64,000 bases of DNA, taken from Monodelphis domestica. Taxonomy: Eukaryota > Chordata > Mammalia > Didelphimorphia > Didelphidae. Numbering within the stretch: position 1 is the first letter of the stretch; every line of letters starts with the position of its first letter. The position numbers were made by a program, and so were the translations under genes. Where the stretch lies: positions 537,452,293 through 537,516,292 of the forward strand of contig NC_077227.1 in the NCBI RefSeq assembly GCF_027887165.1, in the 5' to 3' direction. The notes beneath the pieces were generated by a model that saw only the letters and a program-made list of their open reading frames with translations, made no database searches and was not told where the DNA came from. Below, piece by piece: positions 43,374 to 54,534 of this stretch.

Positions 43374-43809
43374 CAGTGATTATGAACCTAGGGCATGGGT
43401 GCCAAAGATGGCACACAGAGTGCTTTCTGTGGGCACATGTGCTGACCCTCTCCCCAGTTCATTACTAGAAAGGCAATGACTTCGGTAGAGTTGCTCCCCT
43501 CCCTCTCTCCACCAAGCCTGAGAACATTTTTCCCATTCCCCCACCTCTCTGCCCAGCAGCTAAAGGGGGCCACAGCGGGGTAAGGTGGGTGGCTCACAGG
43601 TGGCAGAGTTGGAGGGGAGCAAAGAGCTTGGACCACTCCCCTTTCCCCCTCTACACTTTTGGAGAACATTCCTCACTTCACCCACCCTTCTGCCCAGCAG
43701 CCCAATGGCAGCACTTTCTCCCTCCCCTGTGTGGGGTAAAGGGGGGGGTGGCACTAGGTCAGGGGGGCCAGGGTCTGGCTCTCCATCTCTAAAAGATTTT
43801 GCCATCATG
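43374..43809 (+). mobile_element. hAT-type non-autonomous DNA transposon, near full length
   Basis: Left end 'cagtgattatgaacctaggg' and right end 'gattttgccatcatg' form decayed terminal inverted repeats (CAGTGATGGCGAACC type). The flanking octamers 'ttaaagtc' / 'ctctagtc' match at five of eight positions, as a worn 8-bp hAT duplication. No transposase. Confidence 0.75.
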
Positions 43810-43869
43810 CTCTAGTCTTTCTTGCAACCAGCCGTCTTCTATGCTAAGTGTATCTCTTCCTCCAATCCT

Positions 43870-44085
43870 ACTCTTTCTGCAACACTATGGTTCAGTGGCA
43901 AAAGTGCTATATCTGTAGTTAGAGAACCTGAGTTCTAGTCCTGTCTCTGTCTATTGCTCGCTGCACCATCTTGGACACATTATTTAACATGTCTTGTCCT
44001 AAGCTTGCTCATCTGTAAAATAAGGGGACAGGAGTGACCCCTGGTTTCTCTTCCAGCTCTAAATCTATGACCTAATTATCCTCTG
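43870..44085 (+). repeat. MIR SINE
   Basis: 'gagaacctgagttctagtcc' and 'ttgctcatctgtaaaataag'. Confidence 0.85.
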
Positions 44086-44394
44086 ATCTATAAGGATAAG
44101 TGCTAAGGGATAGGGAAAAATTCATAGATTGTCTTTAAGAGGAAAGGAGGAGAATTTGGGATTTAACTGTTTTTAACTGTCATTCCTGATTCTGACTTTC
44201 CACTGAGCTAGAAGGAGGATATTTGCTCTGGCACTCTCCGGGAAGAACTAATCTTGTAGAAAGATTAGAGATTCCTGGGTTGGAGAATTTGCCTTGGCGT
44301 AGACTGCCTTTTCCCTGGAGTACAGAGATTCATCTGTCTGAGAGCTACCCATCAGAGATCCAGTTGGCTAAGGTAATCCCAAGGATTTGTCACC

Positions 44395-44550
44395 TGGGAC
44401 TCTGGGTTACCTAGGAAGATCTTAAATTCAAATCTGGCCTCAGAAACTTCCTAGTTGTATAACCCTTGGTAAGTCAATTAACTCCAATTACTTAGCCCTA
44501 ACCACTCTTCTACCACAGAATTGATAGTACCCATTTTAAGACAAAAGGTT
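44395..44550 (+). repeat. SINE1 3' fragment
   Basis: 'aattcaaatctggcctcaga' to 'taaccactcttctaccacag'. Confidence 0.8.
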
Positions 44551-44591
44551 TTTTGTCTTAAAAAGGTTTTGTCTTAAAAGGGTTTAAAACA

Positions 44592-44780
44592 AAATATACT
44601 GGTGTGGTTTGCCATTTCCTTCTCCAGCTCATTTTACAGATGAGGAACTGAGGAAAACAAGATGAAGTGACTTACCCAAGGTCACACAGCTAGTAAATAA
44701 CTGAGGCCAGATCTGAATTCAGGAAGATGAGTCTTCCTGGTTTCAGGCCCATCACTCAGTCCTCTGTGCTGCCTAGCTGC
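44592..44780 (-). repeat. Mar-1 SINE
   Basis: 'gtttgccatttccttctcca' to 'ctctgtgctgcctagctgc'; the Bov-B-like tail is partly lost. Confidence 0.9.
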
Positions 44781-44786
44781 ATCATT

Positions 44787-44823
<37 letters not shown>
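44781..44823 (+). repeat. (ATC)n microsatellite
   Basis: About 14 ATC units abutting the Mar-1 head. Confidence 0.95.
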
Positions 44824-45550
44824 GTGAGCTTTGTCTTCATATATAAGTGATGGGGAACTGAAGTGTATACCTGAGAAGACTGAGAGCTCACTTTAACCTT
44901 GATATTCCAGGGTCAGAGGTGGCCTCTTACAAAACCATTATGGACTCAGTCCCTTTTTCATGTGCGAGTTCAAAAGCTCCCAATAAAAGTCTCTTGCTTT
45001 TAGGCATTCTAAATCATGTGGAAAGTGCCCTTTAAATACCAGGACAGCCACAATGGACTAAAACAATTATATGGCCCAACAGAAATGTGGGCTGTTGGAT
45101 CATCATCCAGTTCTAAAGTCTATTGGAAAACAAGCAGCAATTTCTTTCAGAGTCTTAGAGTGCTGAGCTTGAAATTGTTGTTGTAACATTGCAAGGAGGA
45201 TCAATCACCATGACAACCCAAGTTTTGGTCCTCTGGCCAGAGAAGTTTAGCAGCTGCTGGAAATGTGTGGAGCTCTCTTAACTCAGATAAGAATTTCATC
45301 AATTCCCCAACCAAAGAGAAAGGATTCCTGTCAAAGATGCACCTACAAGAGGGCTTGGACTAAGTCAAGCTATTAAAAGCAGCCCTTTTCCTGACATAAA
45401 GTCATGTCCAGTTGACAGAAGATTGAAAGTCATGAAGAAGGAACAGATCTGGCATTGAGACATGAGGAAACACTGGTGCTTTGTTTGGCTCAGTTGAAGT
45501 TCTTTAGTAGGTAACTCAAGTAAACATGTACTTCATGAATTCCACAGTGT
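44824..45550. other. Unique stretch, candidate conserved non-coding DNA
   Basis: About 720 bp without recognisable repeats. At 45204-45217 'atcaccatgacaac' resembles an RFX X-box (11 of 14 to the palindromic consensus on the minus strand). Confidence 0.35.
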
Positions 45551-45599
45551 TCATTCATTCACTTACAGACACACATATTTATTGAACACCAGGCAATGT

Positions 45600-45740
45600 G
45601 TTCTGGTAGACTGAATCCTCCCTGCTCTGGAAGTCAGGAGGTCTGGGTTCTAGTCCTACTTCTTTCGCCAACTTACTGTGTGATCTTGGACAAATCACTT
45701 CTTCCTGAGTCCATTTTCTTTTTCATTTGAATAACAGGGG
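45600..45740 (+). repeat. MIR SINE fragment
   Basis: 'gaagtcaggaggtctgggtt' and 'gtgtgatcttggacaaatca'. Confidence 0.8.
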
Positions 45741-45949
45741 AATAAGAGACTATTAGTGCTAGAAGGTATTTTAGAGATAATCACATCCAGTTCCCTCATC
45801 TGTAAAAAGAGAAAATTAAAGCCAGATCATAGAACATAAAGCATCATCATGGATGTTTAAAATTTGACAGGACCTTGGAACATAAAACAGAAGGCATGAA
45901 AGCAGAACTTTAACATTTTAAAAATAGTTGCTTATTTAGATTTTATTAC

Positions 45950-46200
45950 ATATTTATTAAGTAATATTAATATTTTTATAATTTTAAATATTTGTTTAAC
46001 AAGCATTTATTACCTCTTCCTCCCACTTTCCCCCAAATAAATAATAAACAAAAAAAAATTAAACCCTTATATTTGCACAGTCCAACAAAACAAATTCTCA
46101 TGTGAATCATATCCAAAAATGTATATCTTACTCTGCATTTTAAGTCCATCAGTTCTATGAAAATGGAATCTACCTTAATTCCTCTGGAATCATATTTTAT
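45950..46200 (-). repeat. L1 3' UTR fragment, inverted
   Basis: 'ccaacaaaacaaattctcat' and 'gtatatcttactctgcattt' match the antisense marsupial L1 3' UTR. Confidence 0.6.
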
Positions 46201-46234
46201 CATTCCATTCATCAGACTTCTAAAGCTAGAAAAG

Positions 46235-46390
46235 ACATGACACCAACTATTAGAGTTGAAAGTCTTACAATGTAGAATGTTGAATCTAGAAGAGACCTTA
46301 GACCATAAAATTCAAGAGTTAATAAGGGGACTTGGAAATTATCTACTCCAACCTTCTCATTCAATAAGAGGAGACATTGAGAAAATTATG
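46235..46390 (-). repeat. MIR3-like fragments
   Basis: 'ttgaatctagaagagacctt' and 'ctactccaaccttctcattc'. Confidence 0.6.
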
Positions 46391-46589
46391 TGTTTATTTT
46401 ATATTTTCAGAACAAACTTGAATTTGTCTTGAATATTTTTCTATTTGCTTTTAAATTTAAATTTGTAATGATTTTGTTTTTATGACACTTTCATTTTCAA
46501 CATCTCTCTCCATCTTCCTTCTTGGAAAGAGAAGATTTCTTATATGTGTTGTTTCATGTGGCACTGGAGATAATAAACTTAATCCCTGA

Positions 46590-46985
46590 ATAACTGAAGA
46601 AATTTTATCAAATGATTGCAACGGAATACTATTGTGCTATAAGGAATGATGAACAAGATACTTTCAGAAAAACCTGGAAAGACTTATATGAAATTATGCA
46701 AAGTGAAAAGAGCAGAATCAGGAAAACATTGTACACAGTAACAGCAATATTGTATGATGATCAACTGTGAATAACTTAGTTATTCTCAGCAATACAACAG
46801 TCCAAAATGATCTTCAAGGGCTTATGATGAAAGATACCATCTGCCCCTACAGAAAGAACTTATGGAGTCTGAATTCAGACTGAAACAAACCATTCCTCAC
46901 ATTATTTTCTTCATGTGTCTTTTTAGTGTATCTTCTTTTACAAGAAGGATATGGAAATTTTAAAAAATAATGATAACACTAAAGA
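46590..46985 (+). repeat. LINE-1 3' end
   Basis: 'ggaatactattgtgctataa', 'cagaaaaacctggaaagact' and 'aaagaacttatggagtctga' are the L1 ORF2 terminus and 3' UTR. Confidence 0.9.
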
Positions 46986-47014
46986 ATTAATGCTGTAGTA
47001 TCATAAAAAAAAAG

Positions 47015-47215
47015 TCTAGTGTCTTCCCCCTATTTATTATTTCCTATTTATCCTGTATAAAGTTTGGTTTTTATATGTTTGTTTACATGTTGTCTTCCCC
47101 TTAGGTCTTAAGCTCCTTGAAATCAGGACTATCTTTTGCCTCTTTTTTATCCCCAGTACTTAATATAGTATCTGACACATAGAGGGTCTTAATAAATTTT
47201 TATTAATTGACTGAA
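47015..47215 (+). repeat. L2 LINE 3' end
   Basis: 'ttaagctccttgaaatcagg' and 'tctgacacatagagggtctt', ending in 'ttattaattgactgaaaaaa'. Confidence 0.85.
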
Positions 47216-47389
47216 AAAAAACTTAATCCCTGGAGGCAGGAGATACCCTCCTCTTCATTGACCCAACAGCAAATATCTCCAGGTCTCCAGAACATCATTG
47301 AAATGCCTCTTCTTCTCTGCTGGCAAATATTTTTAATAGTTATCTGTCTCAATCACTATTTAGTATGAATGAATACAGATGAGATAATA

Positions 47390-48560
47390 TTTTTCTGTGA
47401 GACTAATTGAAAAATAGGATAACTGATGGCTAAAATTAGTACATGTGATTTCTTTATACAATAAAACTAATGTAACAAAGATTAGAAGGAAAGCAGTAAG
47501 TTGGAAAAAATTCATAAGACAGTTTCTCAGAGAAAGGAATCATCTAAAATGTCTAGAGAATTTTGTCATATATGTAAGACTATGAGCCATTCCCCGTCTG
47601 ATAGTCAAAAGATATGAACAGTTTCTAGGTGAATAAATTAAAGCTATATATAAGTACATGAAAAAATACTCTAAATCATTATTGTTTGGAGAAATGCAAA
47701 CAGAAACAACTCTAAGCTATCATCTCATACCTATAAACTGACTAAAATGATAAAAGAGAAAAGTGACAAATGTTGGAGAGGATGTGGAAAAATAGAGACA
47801 CTAATACATTGTTGGTGGAACTGTGACCTGAACCAACTTTTCTGAAGAGCAATCTGGATTTATACTCAGAGAGTTATAAAACTGTGCTTACCTTTTGCCC
47901 CATCAATACCACTACTGGGTTTATTTCCTAAGGTGATCAAGGAAAAAGGAAAAGAAACTGTATGTCCTAAAATATTTATAACAGCTCTTTTTGTGGTGTC
48001 AAAGAATCGGAAACTGAAGAGATGTCCACCAATTAGGGAATGGCTGAACAAGTTGTGTTATATGATTGTAATAGAACACTACTGTGCTATAAGAAATGAC
48101 AAACAAAATGATCACCAAAAAAAAAAGCAATCTGGATAGATTTATATGAAGTGATGCAAAGTGAAGTGAACAGAACCAAGAGAATGATGTACACAGTAAC
48201 AATAATGTATAAAAATCAACTATGGCTGACTTAATTGTTATCAACAAGGAAAGGATACAGGATAACTCCAAGGGACTCAGGACAAAAAAGGTTATTCACT
48301 GCCATAGAAGGAGCAAGTGGAGTTCAAATGCAGATTGAAACATATCATTCTTCCCTTTATTTCCTTTACAAATTTTTCTCGAGTGTATACAATACACATC
48401 TAGTTTCACAATATGACAAAAAGGGAAATATGTTTTATATGATAATATATATACAATCTATATTATATTATATGCTTTCTTGGGAAGAGAAGAGAGGTGG
48501 GGGGCAGAAAGAATGAGATTTTTGCACATAGCTAATGTAAGAATTTGGTTCTTTTGGATA
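47390..48560 (+). mobile_element. 5'-truncated LINE-1
   Basis: 'caaatgttggagaggatgtg', 'taccactactgggtttattt' and 'gggaatggctgaacaagttg' are L1 ORF2 3' coding sequence, followed by the 3' UTR. Dead copy. Confidence 0.88.
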
Positions 48561-48564
48561 AGCA

Positions 48565-49015
48565 TATTTATTATAATGTATTATATATAAGAAATTATAT
48601 ATGTTATAGATATATAATCAGAATAGATGGTAATTTTTAAAATATACAAAGAGTATCATGAAGAAAAATATTACTATTGAAAAGAGTAATAAGCAGTAGA
48701 TACACCAGGAAATTATGATTTTTTCCACTTCTTATTTTCAAGCTCCACATAAAGAGGAATTTCAGAAAGCCAGGGTATTGAATTATGTATTAGAACCCTT
48801 TCACCTTGGGCTTTATGATCTTTCCCGGGGCCTCTCTTGGGAAAACACTTTATGTGTGGTGGAAGGCAGGAATAAGTTACTGAAAAACTTGGATGGTTAA
48901 TATTAACTGACATTTCTTTCATAAATAAACAGCATTTTACCAGTTCCTTGGATGTATCTCACAAGTCCATCAGCTGAACATACCATTTGGGAAACTTTTG
49001 CTTGGCACATGCATT
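48565..49015. other. Unclassified AT-rich DNA
   Basis: A short TA-rich run at 48585-48625. Nothing else recognised. Confidence 0.4.
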
Positions 49016-49019
49016 CCAT

Positions 49020-49185
49020 CTCCCTAATAATGAGATGAATCATACAGTTTCAGAGTTGGATGGGACTTTAGATCATCTAATATAAGTCCTTCATTTTATA
49101 AAAGAGTTAACCAAGGCCCAGAGAAGGGAAGAGATTTGCTTAAGATCTCATAATTTCAAGATCCCACTACCTCTGATATGAGCAC
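49020..49185 (-). repeat. MIR3-like SINE
   Basis: 'cagagttggatgggacttta' and 'accaaggcccagagaaggga'. Confidence 0.7.
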
Positions 49186-49189
49186 TGGA

Positions 49190-49740
49190 GGAATGGTTGA
49201 TTGTTGTCTTTGGTACTCACAGAGGACCAACTTGACATCAGTAGTGAGTGATGTCTTTTGACTCCTACATAAATTTAAGTGAGGCAGAGTTGCCCAAAGT
49301 CTTCGGTCTTAATCTCTCTTCCAGAATCATGGAAGTCGTGGCAAGACAAAAGTCAGGATGACTAGCAATGACTTGGGTTGTAGTGAATGACCTTGACTTC
49401 TTTGATGTCTATGCTCTAAGCACTCCACAATAACTACTTCTTCTGCCTTCATAGCCATTAGAACAAATTGTTCTCATCTGCCCATTCCACCAGGGGAAGT
49501 CTTCATGTATTTGGAATAGACATCCCCCTACCTCATCAATGGGTTTGAGACCTGATGGTTACCCTCACCCTGGTAGAGCCCACCTACTTAGATGGTTTTA
49601 CCAGAGTATGGCCACTGTGAATGCTACAGCTCATTGGAGTTGAGAGCTGGGTGGCAAGTGGACACCAAAGGAATCAAGTAGCCCTGAAAAGGACTCGGCA
49701 AATCCTCACACTAGAAGAGCTAATCTTCTCTGAGTTCCCT
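49190..49740 (+). repeat. Marsupial interspersed repeat of unassigned class
   Basis: 'aagtgaggcagagttgccca', 'caaattgttctcatctgccc' and 'ggaatagacatccccctacc' form a block I recall as recurrent in marsupial genomes, but I cannot assign its class. No coding capacity is retained. Confidence 0.5.
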
Positions 49741-49741
49741 G

Positions 49742-49844
49742 ATTGGATGGATAGATAAAGTATTTAAGTGCCATTCTGTGGTAGATAGTATTCTCAGAGC
49801 TAGAGATGTAAGTACAAAAGTGAAAAATCCTTGCCCTAAAGGAG
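49742..49844 (-). repeat. L2 3' end fragment
   Basis: 'tatttaagtgccattctgtg' and 'tccttgccctaaaggagt'. Confidence 0.6.
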
Positions 49845-50035
49845 TAAGGCAGCTAGAGGGATAGAGCATTAGACTTAGTGACAGAAGGACTCAAGTTCAA
49901 AGTCAGCCTCCAACACTTACTAGCTATGTGACCATGGGCAAGTCACTTCTGTTGGCCTTAATCCAAAAGAGAAGAAAATGGAAAACCAATTCACTATTCT
50001 TGCCAGGAAAACTCTATGGACAGTGACAGAGAAGG
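49845..50035 (+). repeat. Mar-1 SINE
   Basis: 'aaggcagctagagggataga', 'gtgaccatgggcaagtcact' and 'gccaggaaaactctatggac'. Confidence 0.88.
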
Positions 50036-50129
50036 GAAATTTTTGTCTGAGGAATCACGGGATATATGATCAGAACCATAAGGCAACCAGTTCCCTGGCT
50101 TTCCTTCAACAGCTAACTAAAATTCCTTC

Positions 50130-50345
50130 TTCGACAGAAAGCTTAATGCTAGTGCTTTATTTCTATGGATTCATTCCAATTGTCCTTTATATAGCTTGTT
50201 TTAATATATGTGTTTGCATATTGTCTACTACCTTAGAGTGTAAGTTCTTTAACAGCAGAGATTGTCTTTTGTCTTTCTTTGTATCTCTTGCCCTTAGCAT
50301 GGTGCCTAGTAAATAGTAAACATTTAATAAGTGCTTATTGATTAA
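50130..50345 (+). repeat. L2 LINE 3' end
   Basis: 'gtgtaagttctttaacagca' and 'tagtaaacatttaataagtg'. Confidence 0.85.
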
Positions 50346-50377
50346 CCATCTGAATTGATACATCCCATTAAATTGCA

Positions 50378-50480
50378 GGTAGATGGCATAGTGGATAGAA
50401 TGCTGGAGTTCGAATCAGAAAGACTCCTTGAGTTCAAATGGAGCAAGCCACTTAACCCTGTTTGCCTCAGTTTCTTATCA
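50378..50480 (+). repeat. Mar-1 SINE, truncated
   Basis: 'gcaggtagatggcatagtgg' to 'ccctgtttgcctcagtttct'. Confidence 0.85.
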
Positions 50481-50484
50481 ATAT

Positions 50485-51280
50485 TTTCTCTGTCCAAGAC
50501 CTTAGGCAGCTCACAGCACAACCCAGAACATGCCTTCCCCAGGAAAACGGGTAACACAGGAAAACACGCAGGCAGAAGCCATTCATGTGTTTCATATTTC
50601 TTGTATTTACTAATTCATGTCTTTGTATCCATCACATCTTAAGCAATTTGTGTGGTGGAGAAAAAAAAATGTGTCCCTCATAGATAATCATGCTGATACT
50701 GTACATTGAGTCCCTTTGTGGGAAGGGACCTTATTGCTCACTTTTGAGGAAAATCAACACATGACGTATACCTCAGTTTTGTTTTAGAGGTTTCCCTGGA
50801 ATAGAGGAATAGTCAAAAAGGATTTGTTTCTCTTGGAGGATATCTTTTAGCAGGTTTTATCCACAGGATGGAACCCCAATTCAAGTGAACCCAGAGTCTT
50901 TTGGTGGGGGACTGTTGCGACCATGGGCAATATATCCATGAATTATTAGTTCAGGACCATACATTTTCAACAACCTTCCCCAACCAAGTACTAAGGACCC
51001 ACCATGGACAAAGTGGTGGATATTTTGAGAGATATCAAATTGAATAAGACCTAAAATTGAAGAACAAATTGTTTCAGGAAGAAAAGAGATTAAGCCAAGA
51101 AAGGCAACATAATATAGAAGAACATCTAAATACTTGAATAACTTTGAGTGAGCTCCATCACCTTCCTTGGACAAAGTTTCCTTGTAAAATGAAGAGTTAC
51201 ACTAAGTAATATTGTACTTCCTTTCTAAGTCTAAAACCAGATGATCTTTTGAGTCAATGAATAAATGTGATATCTAGAGC
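50485..51280. other. Unclassified intergenic DNA
   Basis: No gene or clear repeat. Confidence 0.4.
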
Positions 51281-51284
51281 TAGA

Positions 51285-51420
51285 GGTACCTGGGTTTGAG
51301 AATAGATGTGTGACTTTGGAGTTTTCATATTACCTCTCTAAAGTCTCAATTTCCTTATTTGAAAAATGGAGACAATAATACCAGCACTACCTCCCTCATA
51401 GGGATTTTCTGAGGATAGAC
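51285..51420 (+). repeat. MIR SINE fragment
   Basis: 'ttccttatttgaaaaatgga' and neighbours. Confidence 0.75.
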
Positions 51421-51449
51421 TTAAAAAATGTTTTTAAAGAAAGCATTTT

Positions 51450-51960
51450 GTGATATGTCTATTTCTGAGTCAACTTTATAATATCATACAAGGTAGAATA
51501 TGATAAGTGGTTTAAGAAATATACAAAGATTTATGGATGTTCAGAGGAGAGAGATCACTTTCAGCTAAGTAAATTGGAGAAGACTTTATGGAAGAGATGG
51601 CATTTAAAATTGGTCTTTGAGGCTAGTGCAAATATCAATAATATGGAAATAGGTCTTGATCAATGACACATGTAAAAAAATTGCGCATTGGCTATGGGAG
51701 GAGGGTGGGAGAAGGAGAGGAAAATAACATGAATCTTGTAATCATGGGAAAATATTCTTAATTAATTTAATTTAATTTTCCATATAAATTTTTAAATAAG
51801 TTTTAAAAAAATAAAGTTCACCTGTGAGAGAAAAAATAAAACTGGTCTTTGAGGGATGGATGGATAGATTGAGATAAGCAGAGGAGTGGGGCAGACAGAA
51901 TGATAAGAAGAAGGTTTGGAAGATGAAATTACAGAAGTAGGAAACAGTTTGATCAAAAGA
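51450..51960 (-). repeat. L2 copy split by an L1 3' end
   Basis: 'ttatggaagagatggcattt' left and 'agataagcagaggagtgggg' right of the L1 insertion are inverted L2. Confidence 0.65.
51623..51837 (+). mobile_element. Short 5'-truncated LINE-1 with target duplication
   Basis: 'aatatggaaataggtcttga' and 'aacatgaatcttgtaatcat' are marsupial L1 3' UTR. Flanks 'aaaattggtctttgagg' (51606-51622) and 'aaaactggtctttgagg' (51838-51854) are a 17-bp duplication with one mismatch. Confidence 0.88.
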
Positions 51961-51967
51961 GTAGGGG

Positions 51968-52152
51968 AAGGGGACATCTAGGTGGCACAGTGGACAGAGT
52001 GCCAGACCTGGAATCAGAAGGGCCTGTGTTCAAATTTGATTTCAAACACTTCCTAGCTGTGTGACCTTGGGCAAGTCACTTAACCCCCAATTATCCTTGC
52101 CCTCCCATCTTAGAGTTGTTACTAAGAAAGTAAGGGTTGTGGGGGGGGGGGG
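51968..52152 (+). repeat. SINE1/Mar-1-like SINE ending in poly-G
   Basis: 'catctaggtggcacagtgga' to 'aagaaagtaagggttgt', then 12 G (52141-52152) where other copies have an A-run. Confidence 0.88.
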
Positions 52153-52227
52153 CTGTATAGAGGAAGAAAATTAAGGAGTGTGCCTGATGGAGAGATGGGT
52201 TGTAAAGCTAGATAAAAACTGAAAAGA

Positions 52228-52262
52228 GAGAGACAGAGACAGAGAGACAGACAGAGACAGAA
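52228..52262 (+). repeat. (GACAGA)n-like simple repeat
   Basis: 'gagagacagagacagagaga' + 'cagacagagacag'. Confidence 0.9.
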
Positions 52263-52577
52263 CTGACTTTCACTTCCACAAGGATAGGCTGGCCTCCAGC
52301 TGCCAAGAAAAATACTTCCCTTCAGACTTTGGGTCAGAAAATTGCTTAGAAGTAGGTCTCTTGAGGAATCTCAGACAATTACAAAAATACACCAATGCCT
52401 TAGACCTGGATGCTATTGTATTTCAATTTAATTTTCTTGTTGAAAAATCAGTCTTAATTTTGTAAGTTTTCCAACTGTACCTTGAAGTAGTCACATTTAC
52501 CCTTTTCTCAATCACAAATTTCTATTTTTCAAGTAATGTTGTAGTTATGTGAGGCAACATGGTGTAGAGGGTAAGAA

Positions 52578-52830
52578 TATAGTGATGCCTCACCTATCGC
52601 AGGAGTTACATTCCAGAGACTCCCTTGATAAGTGAAAATCCAAGAAGCAGCGAATCACATTGGCAAACTTGTGTAAGTGGTAGTGGCATACTGAATTTCC
52701 ATTGTGCAAAGTATGGCATTCTTCTGCAAAATTCCCCAATATAGCAATACAGAATTAGATTTTTTTTTTTAAACCCGCAGTACAGTGAAGCTGTAATAAG
52801 TGAACCATGATATAGCAAGGGGCAACTGTT
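52578..52830 (+). mobile_element. Tigger/pogo-like non-autonomous DNA transposon
   Basis: 'gtgatgcctcacctatcgca' opens it and 'atatagcaaggggcaactg' closes it; these ends are roughly inverted repeats of the Tigger type. 'gataagtgaaaatccaagaa' is a typical subterminal segment. No transposase. Confidence 0.65.
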
Positions 52831-52874
52831 TTGCCCTTGGAACCAGAAGACCTGGGTTCTCAATCCATTTATAC

Positions 52875-53660
52875 AAGCTAGTATTTGGATGTTCTTTTTT
52901 TTTTAATTTTATTTAAAAAATTTTCTCTCCTGGTTACATGATTCTTATTGTCTCCTTCTCCTCTTCCATCTCCCCTTCCAGAGTTTACAAGCAATTTCAC
53001 TGAGTTATACATATATTATCACTCAAATCCTTTTCCCATATTATTCATTTTTGTCATAGAGTAATCTTTTAGAACCAAAACTCTAAATCACATACCCATT
53101 CAAATAAGTTATAAATCATATGTTTTCTTCTGGATTTCTATTCCCACAGCTCTTTCTCTCAATGTGGATAGCATTCTTTCTCATAAGTCCCTCAACATTG
53201 TCCTGGATCATTGCATTGCTTTTAATAGCAAAATCAATCACATTTGATCATCCCACAATGTTTCAGTTACTGTGTATAATGTTCTCCTGGTTCTGCTTAT
53301 TTCACTCCACATCAGCTCATGGAAGTCTTTCCAGTTCTTATAGAAATCAAGCTGTTTATTATTCCTTATAGCACAATAATATTCCATCACCATCATATAC
53401 CATAATTTTTTTAGTCATTCCCCAATCAAGGGACACCCCCATTCCAATTTTTGACACCACAAAAAGTATACCTATAAATATTTTCATACAAACAGAACCT
53501 TTCCCATTTCTTTTTTATCTCTTTGGGATATAAACCCAGCAGGGTATTGCTGAATCAAAGGACATGCAGTCTTTTAAAGCCCTTTGGGCATAGTTCCAAA
53601 TTGCCTTCCAGAATGGTTGGATCAGTTCACAACTCCACCAGCAGTGTATTAGTGGGGTGA
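52875..53660 (-). mobile_element. 5'-truncated LINE-1, inverted
   Basis: Starts with a T-rich tail, then 'ttctcctggttctgcttatt', 'gtcattccccaatcaaggga' and 'cagaatggttggatcagttc', the antisense L1 ORF2 3' end. Confidence 0.9.
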
Positions 53661-53769
53661 CCTTTACTTTAGCATTTTACTTTATCTCTTTGACCCTCAG
53701 GGTTTTTTTTTCTGTCAAATAATTCAATAGGAGATGAGGCTAGATCACATTTGGGAAACTATGAGGTGT

Positions 53770-53985
53770 TTTCACTACTCCATTTTGTAAAAATCTTTTC
53801 AATTTCAATAAATCTCTGTTGATTTTTGTATATCACCTACATTTTGTACTATGAAAAAACTCATTTGTCTTCATATGCTTTTCTTTATTTATCATACTCA
53901 TCATTTCATCAATATCCCATTATATTCAACTTGTTAAGCCATTTCCCTGTCAATAAAAAGCCCATTTTTTCACACTGGGTTGAAG
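53770..53985 (-). repeat. Older L1/HAL1 fragment, inverted
   Basis: 'ttgttaagccatttccctgt' and neighbours. Confidence 0.6.
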
Positions 53986-53990
53986 ATACA

Positions 53991-54194
53991 GGGGGCAGCT
54001 GGATAGCTCAGTGGATTGAGAACCAGGCCTAGAGATGGGAAGTCCTAGGATCAAATCTAGCCTTAGATACTTCCCAGCTGTGTGACCCTGGGCAAGTTAC
54101 TTAACCAGCACTGCCTAGCTCTTACCACTCTTCTGCTTTGGAACCAATACACAGTATTGATTCCAAGACCGAAGGTAAGAGTTTAAAAAAAAAA
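53991..54194 (+). repeat. SINE1-type SINE with target duplication
   Basis: 'gggggcagctggatagctca' to 'gaccgaaggtaagagtttaa' plus A-run. Duplications 'tgaagataca' at 53981-53990 and 54195-54204. Confidence 0.93.
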
Positions 54195-54284
54195 TGAAGA
54201 TACAATATGTCAGGGAATCATGGATTCATCAGATTTCACAAGATATCACAAGATTTCAAGTAGTGATCCATGATGTTTTTTGTT

Positions 54285-54530
54285 GTTGTTGTGGAGTTGT
54301 ATTCATTTGGGTCTGACATTTCATGATCTTAAATAGGGGTTTTCCTAGCAAAAAAACTGGAAGGGTTTGCCATTTCCTTTTCTAACTCATTTTATAGATG
54401 AAGAAACTAAGGCAAACATGATTAAGTAATTTGCCCAGGGTCACATAGCTAGCAAATATCTGAGGCCAGATTGTATTTCAAGAAGATGAGTCTTCCTGAT
54501 CCTAGATCTGGCACTCTACGGATAGAATAC
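54285..54530 (-). repeat. Mar-1 SINE
   Basis: 'gggtctgacatttcatgatc', 'gggtttgccatttccttttc' and 'atctgaggccagattgtatt'. Confidence 0.88.
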
Positions 54531-54534
54531 AGTG

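Noticed and set aside
43560-43815. Overlapping frames of 76-82 codons on both strands.
   Set aside because: GC-rich interior of a non-autonomous hAT element.
44682-44891. Minus-strand frame with a poly-Asp run.
   Set aside because: Encoded by the (ATC)n microsatellite and a Mar-1 SINE.
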